From NCBI RefSeq assembly GCF_030546935.1, contig NZ_JAUOPH010000003.1:558001-622000 (forward strand): DNA of 64,000 nt, read 5' to 3'. Positions within the stretch are counted from its first letter, which is position 1. Every line of letters begins with the position of its first letter. This document shows positions 9,969-19,726 of this stretch, piece after piece. This stretch comes from Marinobacter sp. 2_MG-2023. Lineage in GTDB: Bacteria; Pseudomonadota; Gammaproteobacteria; Pseudomonadales; Oleiphilaceae. Position numbers and translations under genes: made by a program. The notes beneath the pieces are model-generated. The model did not search any database. It was given only the letters and a program-made list of their open reading frames with translations, and was not told where the DNA came from.

Positions 9969-10643
9969 ATGAAACCTAAGAATCTTCCAAACGGCGCACC
10001 TGTCTACGCGCCAGTTTTCTCAACAGCCACACGGATTGCTGCAGCTATGGCAGCCACACTTGCTTCCGCAACTGCAGTGCCGGCTTTTGCAGGCGTTCAG
10101 GCGATGACGTCCGATGAGATGGTTGAAACCTATGTAAAAGATTCTGCGGTCATCGTAGTACCGAGAGAAAACCGAAAATCGGAAACCGATCGCCAACGTA
10201 TCATTCGCGCCCTTACGATCTCACCGGGTGAGCCCGTCGTCACAGAAGCAGAAGAAGAAGCCTATCGCGAAGCGCTTCAGCGACTTTCCGACGAAGGGAA
10301 GTCAGATGCCCTTGCCAATGCAGAAGAAGAGTTTCTTCGTCGCGCCCTGCTTCTGCCCCAGGAGGAACTGGCAAGAGCCCAGCCACCGGCAGAGTTCACG
10401 CCAACCATTCCGCCGCTGATCTTCGGGCAACAGATGGAGATTCCGGATGAACCTTTCACCCAGACCTTTCTTAACGATCAGCTGGGCATCGGGTTTGACG
10501 GCCAGAACCTGAACTTCTCCATTGGCACTCCGCCGGGAATCGACCAGATAAACATTCCACAAGGAATTAACGAAGGGCCCATCCGGCTGACACCCAGGCC
10601 TGGCGGCGGGTTCGATCTTTCGATTCAGGTACCTGATCAATAA
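9969..10643 (+). CDS. Secreted hypothetical protein
   Basis: 224-residue exported protein not recognised with confidence. The N-terminus is a long signal peptide (about residues 1-42, ending near AFA-GV). The next ~100 residues are Glu/Ala-rich and probably helical. The C-terminus is Gly/Pro/Ile-rich and beta-like, with repeated phrases such as IGTPPGIDQINIPQGI. AGAGG lies a few bases before the ATG. It converges on a DUF6160/FilA-like gene across a 54-nt gap. In Acinetobacter, FilA-family genes sit in a putative pilus (fil) operon, so this could be an accessory envelope protein, but that is a guess. The upstream gap (9728-9968) holds an inverted repeat ACGGGTA-TCT-TACCCGT at 9779-9795. Confidence 0.7.
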   Translation: MKPKNLPNGAPVYAPVFSTATRIAAAMAATLASATAVPAFAGVQAMTSDEMVETYVKDSAVIVVPRENRKSETDRQRIIRALTISPGEPVVTEAEEEAYREALQRLSDEGKSDALANAEEEFLRRALLLPQEELARAQPPAEFTPTIPPLIFGQQMEIPDEPFTQTFLNDQLGIGFDGQNLNFSIGTPPGIDQINIPQGINEGPIRLTPRPGGGFDLSIQVPDQ

Positions 10644-10644
10644 C

Positions 10645-10669
10645 AAAAAACGCCCCGCGATGCGGGGCG
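10645..10669 (-). terminator. Rho-independent terminator
   Basis: Perfect 8-bp stem CGCCCCGC/GCGGGGCG (10651-10658 with 10662-10669) with a GAT loop. Read on the minus strand it is followed by six T residues (A-run at 10645-10650), so it terminates the DUF6160-like gene. On the plus strand there is no T-run, so it would serve the convergent gene only weakly. Confidence 0.85.
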
Positions 10670-10697
10670 CTTCAACACGACTGATGTTCAGGTCAGA

Positions 10698-11576
10698 TTA
10701 GTGACCGTAAACAGCCAGCTTGGTGTCGGTTACAGCCAGGTTGTCGATGGCCAGTGAACCAATGGAAGTGCCACCGATTTCAACAGCTCCAACTGTTACG
10801 TCCATGTAGACATTGTTTACGTCAACACGCAGAACATCAGTTGCAGTGGATGCACCCAAGCCTGAACCTTTATAGATGTCCAGGTTAACGTTAGCAAATC
10901 CTGCCAACACCTGAGCTTCCTGAGATGTTGGCGCCAGTCCAAACTCACCGTCCGCGTCAGCAGCCATCACAGAACCGTCACCGTCATAGTCGAAGTTACC
11001 GCCGGCGCCGGTGATCGCCAAGTCGCGAATACCAACCCCCAGGAACTCCACATCGAAGTCCATATCAGTAACGTCAAATGCCGCCACAAGGTTCAGATGA
11101 TCCGTTGCCGTATCAACCTGAATATCCAGCTGTGCGAGGTTACCGTAACCACTCAGGTTGGAAATCAGAGTTGTGCTATCTGAACCGGTCCCGCCTGCCA
11201 GCAATTCCATGGAACCGATTTCCAGACCCCAGTCAATCGGAGCGCCGTCAAGTGTACCGACATGAATCTTGGCATCGCCATCATCGAGAACGTCAATGTC
11301 AATTTTCAGCTGGTCCAGCAAATCGCCGTAGCCGGCGGTCGCGCCGTCAGCCGTTACACCAGCACCACCGAGCACAATGTCGTTAACCGCGAAGGAGCCT
11401 TCATCCGTATATTTGAACTGACCGATGCTGACTTTGGTTTCCAGCTCGATGGTGACACCGGCCTGACCGGTAACGTCGCCCATCGCGGTATCGTTCAAAG
11501 CTTGCAGTTCCGCGTTGGCTGCAAAGGGTGCAGCAGTAATAGCTGCTACCAGAGCAATTTTTTTCAGGCCTTTCAT
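10698..11576 (-). CDS. DUF6160/FilA-like secreted protein
   Basis: 292-residue exported protein. The signal peptide is residues 1-22 (ANA-EL). The mature N-terminus LQALNDTAMGDVTGQAGVTI matches the pattern of DUF6160 and FilA-like surface proteins. The rest is Asp/Gly/Val-rich, strongly acidic and beta-repetitive, as in secreted beta-sandwich or beta-helical proteins. The ribosome binding site is excellent (AAGGAG, six bases before ATG). The 5' leader contains an inverted repeat AAACTCA/TGAGTTT at 11591-11617, immediately before the Shine-Dalgarno. A strong terminator follows the gene. Family assignment is from motif memory; no function is proven for the family. Confidence 0.7.
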   Translation of the reverse strand: MKGLKKIALVAAITAAPFAANAELQALNDTAMGDVTGQAGVTIELETKVSIGQFKYTDEGSFAVNDIVLGGAGVTADGATAGYGDLLDQLKIDIDVLDDGDAKIHVGTLDGAPIDWGLEIGSMELLAGGTGSDSTTLISNLSGYGNLAQLDIQVDTATDHLNLVAAFDVTDMDFDVEFLGVGIRDLAITGAGGNFDYDGDGSVMAADADGEFGLAPTSQEAQVLAGFANVNLDIYKGSGLGASTATDVLRVDVNNVYMDVTVGAVEIGGTSIGSLAIDNLAVTDTKLAVYGH

Positions 11577-11748
11577 TGTTATCTCCTTATAAACTCATTT
11601 TGTTGTTATCTGAGTTTTTAGTTTTGGGTGTGGAGTTCAGCACCCCACGAATCCATTTAAGATTGTTTAACAGTCCTAGTCCGTGACTGCTTTCACAATT
11701 CTTCACCCATCACTTACAGCCTGTAACAAAGCGCGACTGAGTCTCAAA

Positions 11749-12345
11749 TCAATTGGCATTGCCTGTCGTATCAGCCCTACTGTCGTAAAAAATCTGGAAA
11801 GGTTTTTCACTGGTAACCGGTTCCCCATAGGCCACTTTGCCATTCTCGATCTGGTAGGGAATAACCTTGTTTCCTGCAATACCCAGGCGGTGTTCGTACT
11901 CGATCACCAGCGCTTCATCTTCGCTGTCTTCACGCAGTTTTCCGGTGTAAAGAATCGCCGTCGCGTGTATTTTTCCCCGGCGAGCCACAGACTTTAAGGC
12001 TGCGCGGTACATCAAAATGCGTAATTGAGCGGGCGCCTCCTCCGCCTGACCATCAAGGTCGATGCGTTTGATCGTCGTGCCATCTTCTAGGAGCATCCAT
12101 GCAGAGGGCATATTGGGGACCGGGTCCGTCAATGTGCCTGAATAGTCTTCAATTGCCTGTTGGGTCAGGTGCAGTATTTGCTGTTGGCCGAGAACGGCAT
12201 ATTTAGACAACTCCTGCTTTATGGCCAACTCCTGCTCTTCAGAAAGTTGACCGCCGGATGTTTCTTCTGCACTCAAGGCGGATGTAAAGGCAAAGGCAGT
12301 CACCAAAATGGCACTCAGCAGGGATTTTCCAAGGTAGGGCATCAT
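11749..12345 (-). CDS. Secreted hypothetical protein
   Basis: 198-residue exported protein with a signal peptide of about 26 residues (ending near LSA-EE). No lipobox and no recognised domain. The mature part starts with a helical, Gln/Glu-rich segment and continues as a mixed alpha/beta region. It is divergent from pabB and upstream, on the same strand, of the DUF6160-like gene, separated from it by 172 nt. AGGA precedes the start ATGs. A role in the same envelope process as its neighbours is only inference from position. Confidence 0.65.
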   Translation of the reverse strand: MMPYLGKSLLSAILVTAFAFTSALSAEETSGGQLSEEQELAIKQELSKYAVLGQQQILHLTQQAIEDYSGTLTDPVPNMPSAWMLLEDGTTIKRIDLDGQAEEAPAQLRILMYRAALKSVARRGKIHATAILYTGKLREDSEDEALVIEYEHRLGIAGNKVIPYQIENGKVAYGEPVTSEKPFQIFYDSRADTTGNAN

Positions 12346-12532
12346 TATTATTCCTGTTTTAGTCGCGTTAATTTTCCACGCTAAGACTGGCCAACTCCGC
12401 TAGAATGGCGTTTTCTTATTCTGGGCTGGCACCTGTTGTTTTTGAGCGTACTCATTAGACCAGTGGCCCTCTGGAGCCGACAATGCCCGTTTTGTGGCCT
12501 GAGTATCATTCTTCTAATTAACCGGGGTTAAT

Positions 12533-13918
12533 TTGGCACTTCCTGTTTCCTCTCTTCTTACCCGCGAAATGTATGAGCAACTGCTTGCCCATGCCGCCAG
12601 CCAGGCAGATTTTGCCTACCTTGGAAGTGTTGGGGGTGGCGACGGACGAGGTTCGTTCAGTGGGTTTACAGCTGGTGCAATTGCCACGAAGTTTATAAAG
12701 CCCAGCGAAAGAGACTCCCTAAACACAGGCATGCTAGCGTCAGAAATGGAGGGCCTGATTCAGAGGTACCAAGTTCCGATGCACGGCGAGCAACCCACTC
12801 TCACGGGTGGGTGGATAGGCATGCTGAGCTATGAGTTTGGGTACATCAGAGAGAAACGCCTATCGGCACTCTGCCCTGTACCCGCGACTCCCCTGCTCTT
12901 TGCCGGCTTTTATCTCTGGAGCGCCAGCCACAACCGGGAAACCGATACTTACCAACTCTGGGTACACCCAGAATGCCCGGAAACGACGTGCAACCTACTA
13001 GCGCTCTGGCTATCTTCCGCACCAACTCCCAACACAACTGCATGGAAAATGACATTACCCTTCAAGGCCCGCCAGCACGCCCAAGAGTTCAAAGCAGGTG
13101 TTGAAGCGGTGCAGCACTACATCAACGCTGGTGACTGTTATCAAGCCAACCTTTCCCAGGAATTTAAAGGCAGCTACACAGGTAGCTCCTGGCTGGCCTT
13201 CAAAGCACTCGCCGAGGCGAATCCGACGCCCTACAGCGCATTTCTTAGAACTGGCTCGGGTTCGGTCCTATCCATTTCCCCCGAACGTTTCCTGGAGATT
13301 CGTGGCCGAACCATAAAGACCAGCCCGATCAAAGGTACCCGTCCGAGGGGAAATACCCCCTCAGCCGATTCGGCCTATGCCGCTGAACTGGAAGCTTCGG
13401 AGAAAGACCGTGCTGAGAACCTGATGATTGTAGATTTGCTGCGCAATGATCTCAGCGTCCACGCAACGCCAGGGTCGGTGACCGTAGACAAGCTGTTTGC
13501 ACTCGAGTCTTACCGGAATGTTCACCATCTGGTCAGCCACATTCGCGCGGAGCTGGCACCCGGCGCCTCACCCATGCAAGCTCTGTTCGATGCTTTTCCC
13601 GGAGGTTCTATTACAGGCGCTCCAAAAATCCGTGCTATGGAAATCATCCGGGAGCTGGAGCCCCATTGGCGCGGTCCCTACTGCGGGTCCGTATTCTATC
13701 GCGGCCTGGACGGAACGCTGGACAGCAACATCGCAATTCGGACCATGCTGTGCGAAGACAACAGCGAAGAGGATGCATCAGAAGAGAAAGGAACTATCCG
13801 CTGTTGCGGCGGTGGAGGAATAGTTGCGGACTCAAGCCCGGAAAGCGAGTATCAGGAAACACTCACCAAAGTGAAACCACTGATGGATTTTCTAGAAAGC
13901 CTGAACCAGGACGACTAG
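12533..13918 (+). CDS. pabB: Aminodeoxychorismate synthase component I
   Basis: Converts chorismate to 4-amino-4-deoxychorismate for folate biosynthesis, using ammonia from a glutamine amidotransferase partner. The 461-residue product has the PIKGT motif (265-269). Lys267 there is the active-site lysine that separates PabB from anthranilate synthase TrpE (PIAGT). Later signatures are FPGGSITGAPK and GGGIVADS. The best start is a TTG at 12533 preceded by GGGG; the next Met (residue 13) would remove family-typical sequence. It stands alone, with no pabA or pabC beside it, and ends 30 nt from the convergent thrH without an obvious terminator. Confidence 0.93.
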   Translation: MALPVSSLLTREMYEQLLAHAASQADFAYLGSVGGGDGRGSFSGFTAGAIATKFIKPSERDSLNTGMLASEMEGLIQRYQVPMHGEQPTLTGGWIGMLSYEFGYIREKRLSALCPVPATPLLFAGFYLWSASHNRETDTYQLWVHPECPETTCNLLALWLSSAPTPNTTAWKMTLPFKARQHAQEFKAGVEAVQHYINAGDCYQANLSQEFKGSYTGSSWLAFKALAEANPTPYSAFLRTGSGSVLSISPERFLEIRGRTIKTSPIKGTRPRGNTPSADSAYAAELEASEKDRAENLMIVDLLRNDLSVHATPGSVTVDKLFALESYRNVHHLVSHIRAELAPGASPMQALFDAFPGGSITGAPKIRAMEIIRELEPHWRGPYCGSVFYRGLDGTLDSNIAIRTMLCEDNSEEDASEEKGTIRCCGGGGIVADSSPESEYQETLTKVKPLMDFLESLNQDD

Positions 13919-13947
13919 CAACCGCCCTGATTCAACGAGCTTATATA

Positions 13948-14562
13948 TCAGTTGCTATGAACAGCACTCGCCTTCAGAAATTCTTTCTTCAGGTCTTCAA
14001 ACTCGTGTACAGCCGGATACTGAGGAAATTCTTCAATCACATTCTGAGGCGCATGGAATAGAATGCCCGCTTCTGCCTGCCCCAACATCGTAGTGTCGTT
14101 GTACGAATCACCCGCCGCAATTACGCGGTAATTTAACAACTGGAACGCGCGTACCGACTGCCGTTTGGGGTCTCTCTGGCGCAGCAGATAGTTAGTAATC
14201 TGGCCACTCTCTGCAACTTCCAGTTTATGGCAAAGCAGCGCAGGGTAACCCAGCTTTTTCATCAGCGGCATAGCGAATTCATAGAAAGTATCGGAGAGAA
14301 TCACAACCTGAAAACGCTCGCGAAGCCAGTCCAAAAACTCCCGGGCGCCCGGCAAGGGGTCCAGTGTGCCAATCACTTCTTGAATTGCAGGCAAGCCATA
14401 GCCATGTTCATCCAGAATTCGGAGGCGCTGTTTCATCAACACATCGTAATCAGGAATATCGCGGGTAGTCGCCTTGAGTTCTTCGATACCGGTTTTTTCC
14501 GCGAACGCGATCCAGATTTCCGGGATCAATACGCCTTCAAGGTCAAGACATGCCAGTTCCAC
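13948..14562 (-). CDS. thrH: Phosphoserine phosphatase / homoserine phosphotransferase ThrH
   Basis: HAD-superfamily enzyme. Pseudomonas ThrH dephosphorylates phosphoserine and can transfer the phosphate to homoserine. HAD motif I is DLEGV (Asp7), motif II LSDT, and motif IV GDSYNDT. Although the frame stays open upstream to 14673 and an ATG exists at 14580, the GTG at 14562 is chosen. It has AGGAG six bases upstream and gives MELACLDLEGV, which matches Pseudomonas ThrH from its first residue. The product is 204 residues, the family length. The 240 nt between this gene and cysH contain an ATTCC/GGAAT inverted repeat. Confidence 0.92.
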   Translation of the reverse strand: MELACLDLEGVLIPEIWIAFAEKTGIEELKATTRDIPDYDVLMKQRLRILDEHGYGLPAIQEVIGTLDPLPGAREFLDWLRERFQVVILSDTFYEFAMPLMKKLGYPALLCHKLEVAESGQITNYLLRQRDPKRQSVRAFQLLNYRVIAAGDSYNDTTMLGQAEAGILFHAPQNVIEEFPQYPAVHEFEDLKKEFLKASAVHSN

Positions 14563-14804
14563 AGTGATCTCCTGATTCATCTTCCAGGTGAGAATTCCGA
14601 ATGGGAGCAAGGCCTGCTCCGCTTTCGTTGACGCGGTATCATAAAAAAAACGGGCAAAGAATGCATCGTACATCGCAATAAAATCGCAAGGTATTCAGCA
14701 TATATGTGTAAAGCGGGGCATAACCATATAGATTGTCATTCCTTCATGGAATTAGGCATTTAATGCTAACCTTCACCGAAACTCGCATCAGGTAATGACG
14801 ATTT

Positions 14805-15527
14805 ATGAACAATATCCGTGAGCTACAGGACCAACTTGGCAGCGAGAGCCCAAGAGCTATTCTGAAGGCTGCCTTCAAACGCTTCGACAATATCGCGATT
14901 TCTTTCAGTGGTGCCGAGGACGTGGTACTCATCGAACTGGCCCACAAGCTGACGGATAATCTCAGGGTATTTACTCTGGACACCGGCCGCCTACATCCGG
15001 AAACCTATGAATTCATCGAGCGCGTTCGCAAGCACTACGGGATTAGCATCGAAGTTCTGTTTCCAGACACAAATGAAGTTCAGGATTTGGTGAATCAAAA
15101 AGGCTTGTTCAGTTTCTTCGAGGATGGTCACAGTGAATGTTGTGGCATTCGCAAGGTCAACCCCCTCAAACGCAAGCTCGCAGGCGTTGATGCCTGGATT
15201 ACCGGCCAGCGCAAGGATCAAAGCCCGGGTACCCGTAACGACGTACCGGTCATTCAAGAGGATTCAACCTTCTCGGGCCCCGATAAAACACTCATCAAGT
15301 TCAACCCGCTGGCCAACTGGACCTCGAAAGAAGTGTGGGATTACATCCGGATGTCAGAAGCCCCCTACAACGAGCTCCACGAAAAAGGATTTATCAGCAT
15401 CGGATGCCAGCCTTGCACCCGCCCGGTCTTACCCGGACAGCATGAGCGCGAAGGCCGCTGGTGGTGGGAAGAAGCAACGCAAAAAGAATGTGGTCTGCAT
15501 GCTGGTAATCTGATAACCCGCCAGTAA
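14805..15527 (+). CDS. cysH: Adenylylsulfate (APS) reductase, 4Fe-4S type
   Basis: Reduces activated sulfate to sulfite in assimilatory sulfate reduction. The 240-residue product contains the CC (112-113) and CxxC (Cys201, Cys204) pairs that bind a 4Fe-4S cluster. This marks the APS-using form found in Pseudomonas rather than the cluster-free PAPS reductase of enterics. The nucleotide-binding SFSGAEDV is at 33-40, and the redox Cys lies in KECGLH (Cys229). It is convergent with cysB, the regulator of cysteine biosynthesis. Confidence 0.94.
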   Translation: MNNIRELQDQLGSESPRAILKAAFKRFDNIAISFSGAEDVVLIELAHKLTDNLRVFTLDTGRLHPETYEFIERVRKHYGISIEVLFPDTNEVQDLVNQKGLFSFFEDGHSECCGIRKVNPLKRKLAGVDAWITGQRKDQSPGTRNDVPVIQEDSTFSGPDKTLIKFNPLANWTSKEVWDYIRMSEAPYNELHEKGFISIGCQPCTRPVLPGQHEREGRWWWEEATQKECGLHAGNLITRQ

Positions 15528-15538
15528 AGACTGGCGGG
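15517..15538. terminator. Hairpin between cysH and cysB
   Basis: Perfect 9-bp inverted repeat CCCGCCAGT/ACTGGCGGG with loop AAAG, overlapping the cysH stop codon and lying between convergent cysH and cysB. No T-run follows on either strand, so it may be a transcript-end stabiliser or a weak bidirectional terminator. Confidence 0.5.
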
Positions 15539-15550
15539 TCCTGCCCCTGC

Positions 15551-16618
<1,068 letters not shown>

Positions 16619-16782
16619 TTATTTTTCATTCTATTTCAGTATAGGACAGCACTCTGCCTCAGTTTAGACCAAAATTGCACTCGCGCAGCTTATGACGTTC
16701 ATGTTTGTTTCGCCAGCTCTTGACTTGACAGAGACAAAGCACACAATCCGATATCAACATTTATCCGGTATCCGGGAAAGCA

Positions 16783-19485
16783 ATGCTGTTAACCACCAAA
16801 TTCCTGAGGCCTGCTTCTGACCCCCGCGCTGTAAAGCGCGAACGCCTCAGCTCACTGCTGGCACCGAGCGCCCCCAAGCGCCTGAACCTTGTGATCGCAC
16901 CAGCCGGGTTTGGTAAAACAACACTGGTGAGCCAGTGGTGTTCCCGTTCTACAGGGCCGATCGCCTGGCTGTCCCTGGATGAGCAGGACAACGAGCCACA
17001 CCGGTTCTGGCACTACGTCGCCGCTGCCTTCGAGCATGCGGGCCTCACTGGACTTGAAACCTGTCATAAAAATCTTTCCGACAACGCAGACGACAATCTA
17101 AACGGTGCAATCACCGCGTTGATCAATGCACTTGCATCCGACGGTGGGCCCTGGATTCTTGTTCTGGATGATTTTCATTTCATTGCCAGCAACAAGATTC
17201 AGCAACAAATCGGCTACTTTGTGGACTACCTTCCTCCAGGCGTCACAGTTACTCTGGCATCCCGAACTGAACCTCCCCTTCCCCTGAGCCGCTGGCGTGT
17301 CAGCCGGTGGATACAAGAGATCCACCCCGCTTTGCTGGCCTTTTCCCAAGAGGAATCCCGTGATTTTTTCCACCAGACAATGGGGCTCGACATTTCAGAA
17401 CAGGATGTAGAAGCAATTTTCAGCCGCACAGAAGGCTGGGTCGCCGCCATGCAGCTCTCTGCGTTATCAGGTAGTAACAGCACCCTGCTAAATGGCGAAC
17501 ATGCGAGCCCCGCCAGACAAAAGCCTTCACTCAGCATTGATGAGCGGCACATCAGCGACTACGTGCTCAGTGAAGTACTTGATAAGCAGCCTGATGAAAT
17601 CGTTGCCTTTTTGCTGGATACCGCCAATTGCCCAAGGCTTTGCGCATCTCTGTGCAACGCCATCCGCAACACTGATGACGGTCAGGAAAAGCTGGAAACT
17701 TTGCTTTCTCAGAACCTGTTTCTGGTCCCGCTGGACAACCACAATGAATGGTTCCGTTACCACGACCTGTTCCGTGATGCGTTGCAACAGCGTATACGCT
17801 ACACAGACTTCGCCCGCTCCCAGTTGCTCTGGCAACGAACGATAGAATGGCTTCTGGAGCATGGACAAGTTCAGGAAGCCATTGCGCAGATAGTGCGAAG
17901 GAAGGATTGGCCCTGGCTTGCGCAAGTTCTTTCGGCCCATGGCAACAACCTGATTCACGGAGGCTACCATTTGCCTGTGCTGGCCTGGCTCGATGCACTC
18001 CCTGCAGATCAGGTAGCCGAAAACGCACAGCTACAGATGCTGCGTATCTGGAGTCGCTTCTTTGCCAACCGGCTTGAGCAGCTGGAGCCGCTACTTTGCA
18101 GCCTTGAAGACTTACTCGATCGTCTTGTCGCAGACTCAGCTCCAGACGCCGAAGGCGCGTTGGGCCTGCAAAGTGAGATATCCCTTATACGCTCCTACCT
18201 CGCCCGGTCGCGAAATGATGAAAAAAGCGCCAGTGATCTTACGCGTCAGGTTCTTGCCGATATTGATCACACAAGAATCCCATTGAAATCGGTTACTTAT
18301 TACGGGCTAGGACTCGATGACTATGGCAAAGGCGATCTCAAGGGCGCTGAGGAGTCCCTGAAATCCGCTGTCCATTACGGGCAGATTGAGCGCAAGCCCA
18401 GCACAGTTCTCTCCAGCGGCGGTTTGCTCGCCTGGATACAATACAACCGTGGCGATATGGACCTCGCGTTGGATACCTGCACTGAAATCCAGAGATGGGT
18501 AGGCCTCCACTATGCGGACCCGTCCCAGCCCAGACTGATTTCATGTTGGCTCAATGCCACTCTCACCGAGATCTACCGGGAGCGAAATCAACCACAGGAT
18601 GCAGTTTTTCACCTTGCGCCTTTACTGGAACATGTAGCTCAGGGCACAGAGCCGGGGCAACATGTCATCATTCAACATGTCCGCGGGCACCTGGCCTTCA
18701 GTGAAGGCCGCTATCAGGACGCAATTGAGTTTCTTGAAGACGCGGAACAAATGGGCCGGAAGCGCAGAGAGCAGATTGTCTTTGAGCCTCCTGCCAGCGC
18801 AGCCCTATTGGCTAGGTGCTTCCTGGCAGCGGGCCAGACAATTCAGGCTCGCCGAAGCTTGGATTCACTGAATAGCAACCCCGCAACCAACCCACTGCAT
18901 CGGGAACAGAACAGCATCAGCCTTGCCCGGCTTATGGTTGCGGAAGGTAAGCCAGAAAAGGCGCTGAAGGTGCTTGAGACAGTGATTCCGGAAGCCGAAC
19001 GTAATGAGCATGTCCGGCACCTGGTAGAAGCGCTTCTCGTTTATGGTGAAGCTCTTGCTCTAGCCAATCAGGACCAACGCAGTCTAGAACAGTTCGAACG
19101 GGCCGTCGCCCTGGCAGCTGAGGCTGGTTTCGTTCGTCTGTTCGCTGAAGAAAGCCCGCATTTAAGGAACCTACTCCTTGATTTACCTGGCCTGAAGGCC
19201 CGCGGAAACTGGCAGCGAAGCGTAAAATCTCTGCTTAAAACCCACAAAGAGGTAAATAGGACAGACAGCGTCCAAGCGAGCCTTGCCGACCCTCTGAGCC
19301 AACGTGAGCTGGAAGTACTCGGACTGATTAACGCAGGCCATTCGAATAAAGACATTGCTGAACGCATGAGCGTTGCACCGGCAACGGTAAAGGCTCACAT
19401 ACGCAACATTTATGGCAAACTCGACGTTGGGCGCAGAACGGAAGCGCTTGCCCGGGCGCGGGAACTGGGCATTTTTACCCAATAG
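16783..19485 (+). CDS. MalT/LuxR-family large ATP-dependent regulator
   Basis: 900-residue STAND-class transcription factor. The N-terminal nucleotide-binding domain has a Walker A APAGFGKTT (40-48) and an ILVLDDFH Walker B near 125. A long helical TPR-like sensor region follows (about 400-800). A C-terminal LuxR helix-turn-helix occupies about 830-895 (LSQRELEVLGLINAGHSNKD). MalT relatives bind an inducer and ATP, multimerise and activate transcription. The gene is monocistronic, with a strong terminator downstream, and its target genes are not evident nearby. A TTGACA hexamer occurs at 16725-16730 in the upstream gap. Confidence 0.9.
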   Translation: MLLTTKFLRPASDPRAVKRERLSSLLAPSAPKRLNLVIAPAGFGKTTLVSQWCSRSTGPIAWLSLDEQDNEPHRFWHYVAAAFEHAGLTGLETCHKNLSDNADDNLNGAITALINALASDGGPWILVLDDFHFIASNKIQQQIGYFVDYLPPGVTVTLASRTEPPLPLSRWRVSRWIQEIHPALLAFSQEESRDFFHQTMGLDISEQDVEAIFSRTEGWVAAMQLSALSGSNSTLLNGEHASPARQKPSLSIDERHISDYVLSEVLDKQPDEIVAFLLDTANCPRLCASLCNAIRNTDDGQEKLETLLSQNLFLVPLDNHNEWFRYHDLFRDALQQRIRYTDFARSQLLWQRTIEWLLEHGQVQEAIAQIVRRKDWPWLAQVLSAHGNNLIHGGYHLPVLAWLDALPADQVAENAQLQMLRIWSRFFANRLEQLEPLLCSLEDLLDRLVADSAPDAEGALGLQSEISLIRSYLARSRNDEKSASDLTRQVLADIDHTRIPLKSVTYYGLGLDDYGKGDLKGAEESLKSAVHYGQIERKPSTVLSSGGLLAWIQYNRGDMDLALDTCTEIQRWVGLHYADPSQPRLISCWLNATLTEIYRERNQPQDAVFHLAPLLEHVAQGTEPGQHVIIQHVRGHLAFSEGRYQDAIEFLEDAEQMGRKRREQIVFEPPASAALLARCFLAAGQTIQARRSLDSLNSNPATNPLHREQNSISLARLMVAEGKPEKALKVLETVIPEAERNEHVRHLVEALLVYGEALALANQDQRSLEQFERAVALAAEAGFVRLFAEESPHLRNLLLDLPGLKARGNWQRSVKSLLKTHKEVNRTDSVQASLADPLSQRELEVLGLINAGHSNKDIAERMSVAPATVKAHIRNIYGKLDVGRRTEALARARELGIFTQ

Positions 19486-19696
19486 CCTGCAGAAGCTTTC
19501 GTGACACTCATCACGTTCAGCCAGAACTTTCACATCGCACTACGCCCTTTGGACGATTCGGCTAAGCCCCCTACTGCTTTATTATTGTGTCCAAGGGTAG
19601 GCAACTCCTCCCTCTGAATTCTGAAACTTCAGGCCTTCAGACTTCTTGTAAACCATTGTTTCTACACATGGGTTCTTCCAGGACCCCTTCGAATCA

Positions 19697-19725
19697 AGCC
19701 AGCCCTCGGGCTGGCTCTTTTTTTT
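19697..19725 (+). terminator. Rho-independent terminator
   Basis: Stem AGCCAGCC/GGCTGGCT (19697-19704 with 19709-19716), loop CTCG, then C and eight T on the plus strand. It ends about 230 nt after the MalT-like gene stop, abutting the convergent dinG stop. The rest of the 19486-19696 gap shows no gene. Confidence 0.88.
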
Positions 19726-19726
19726 C

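Noticed and set aside
12426..12445. TGGCACCTGTTGTTT upstream of pabB, resembling a sigma-54 promoter
   Set aside because: The obligatory GC at -12 is absent at the required ten-base spacing.
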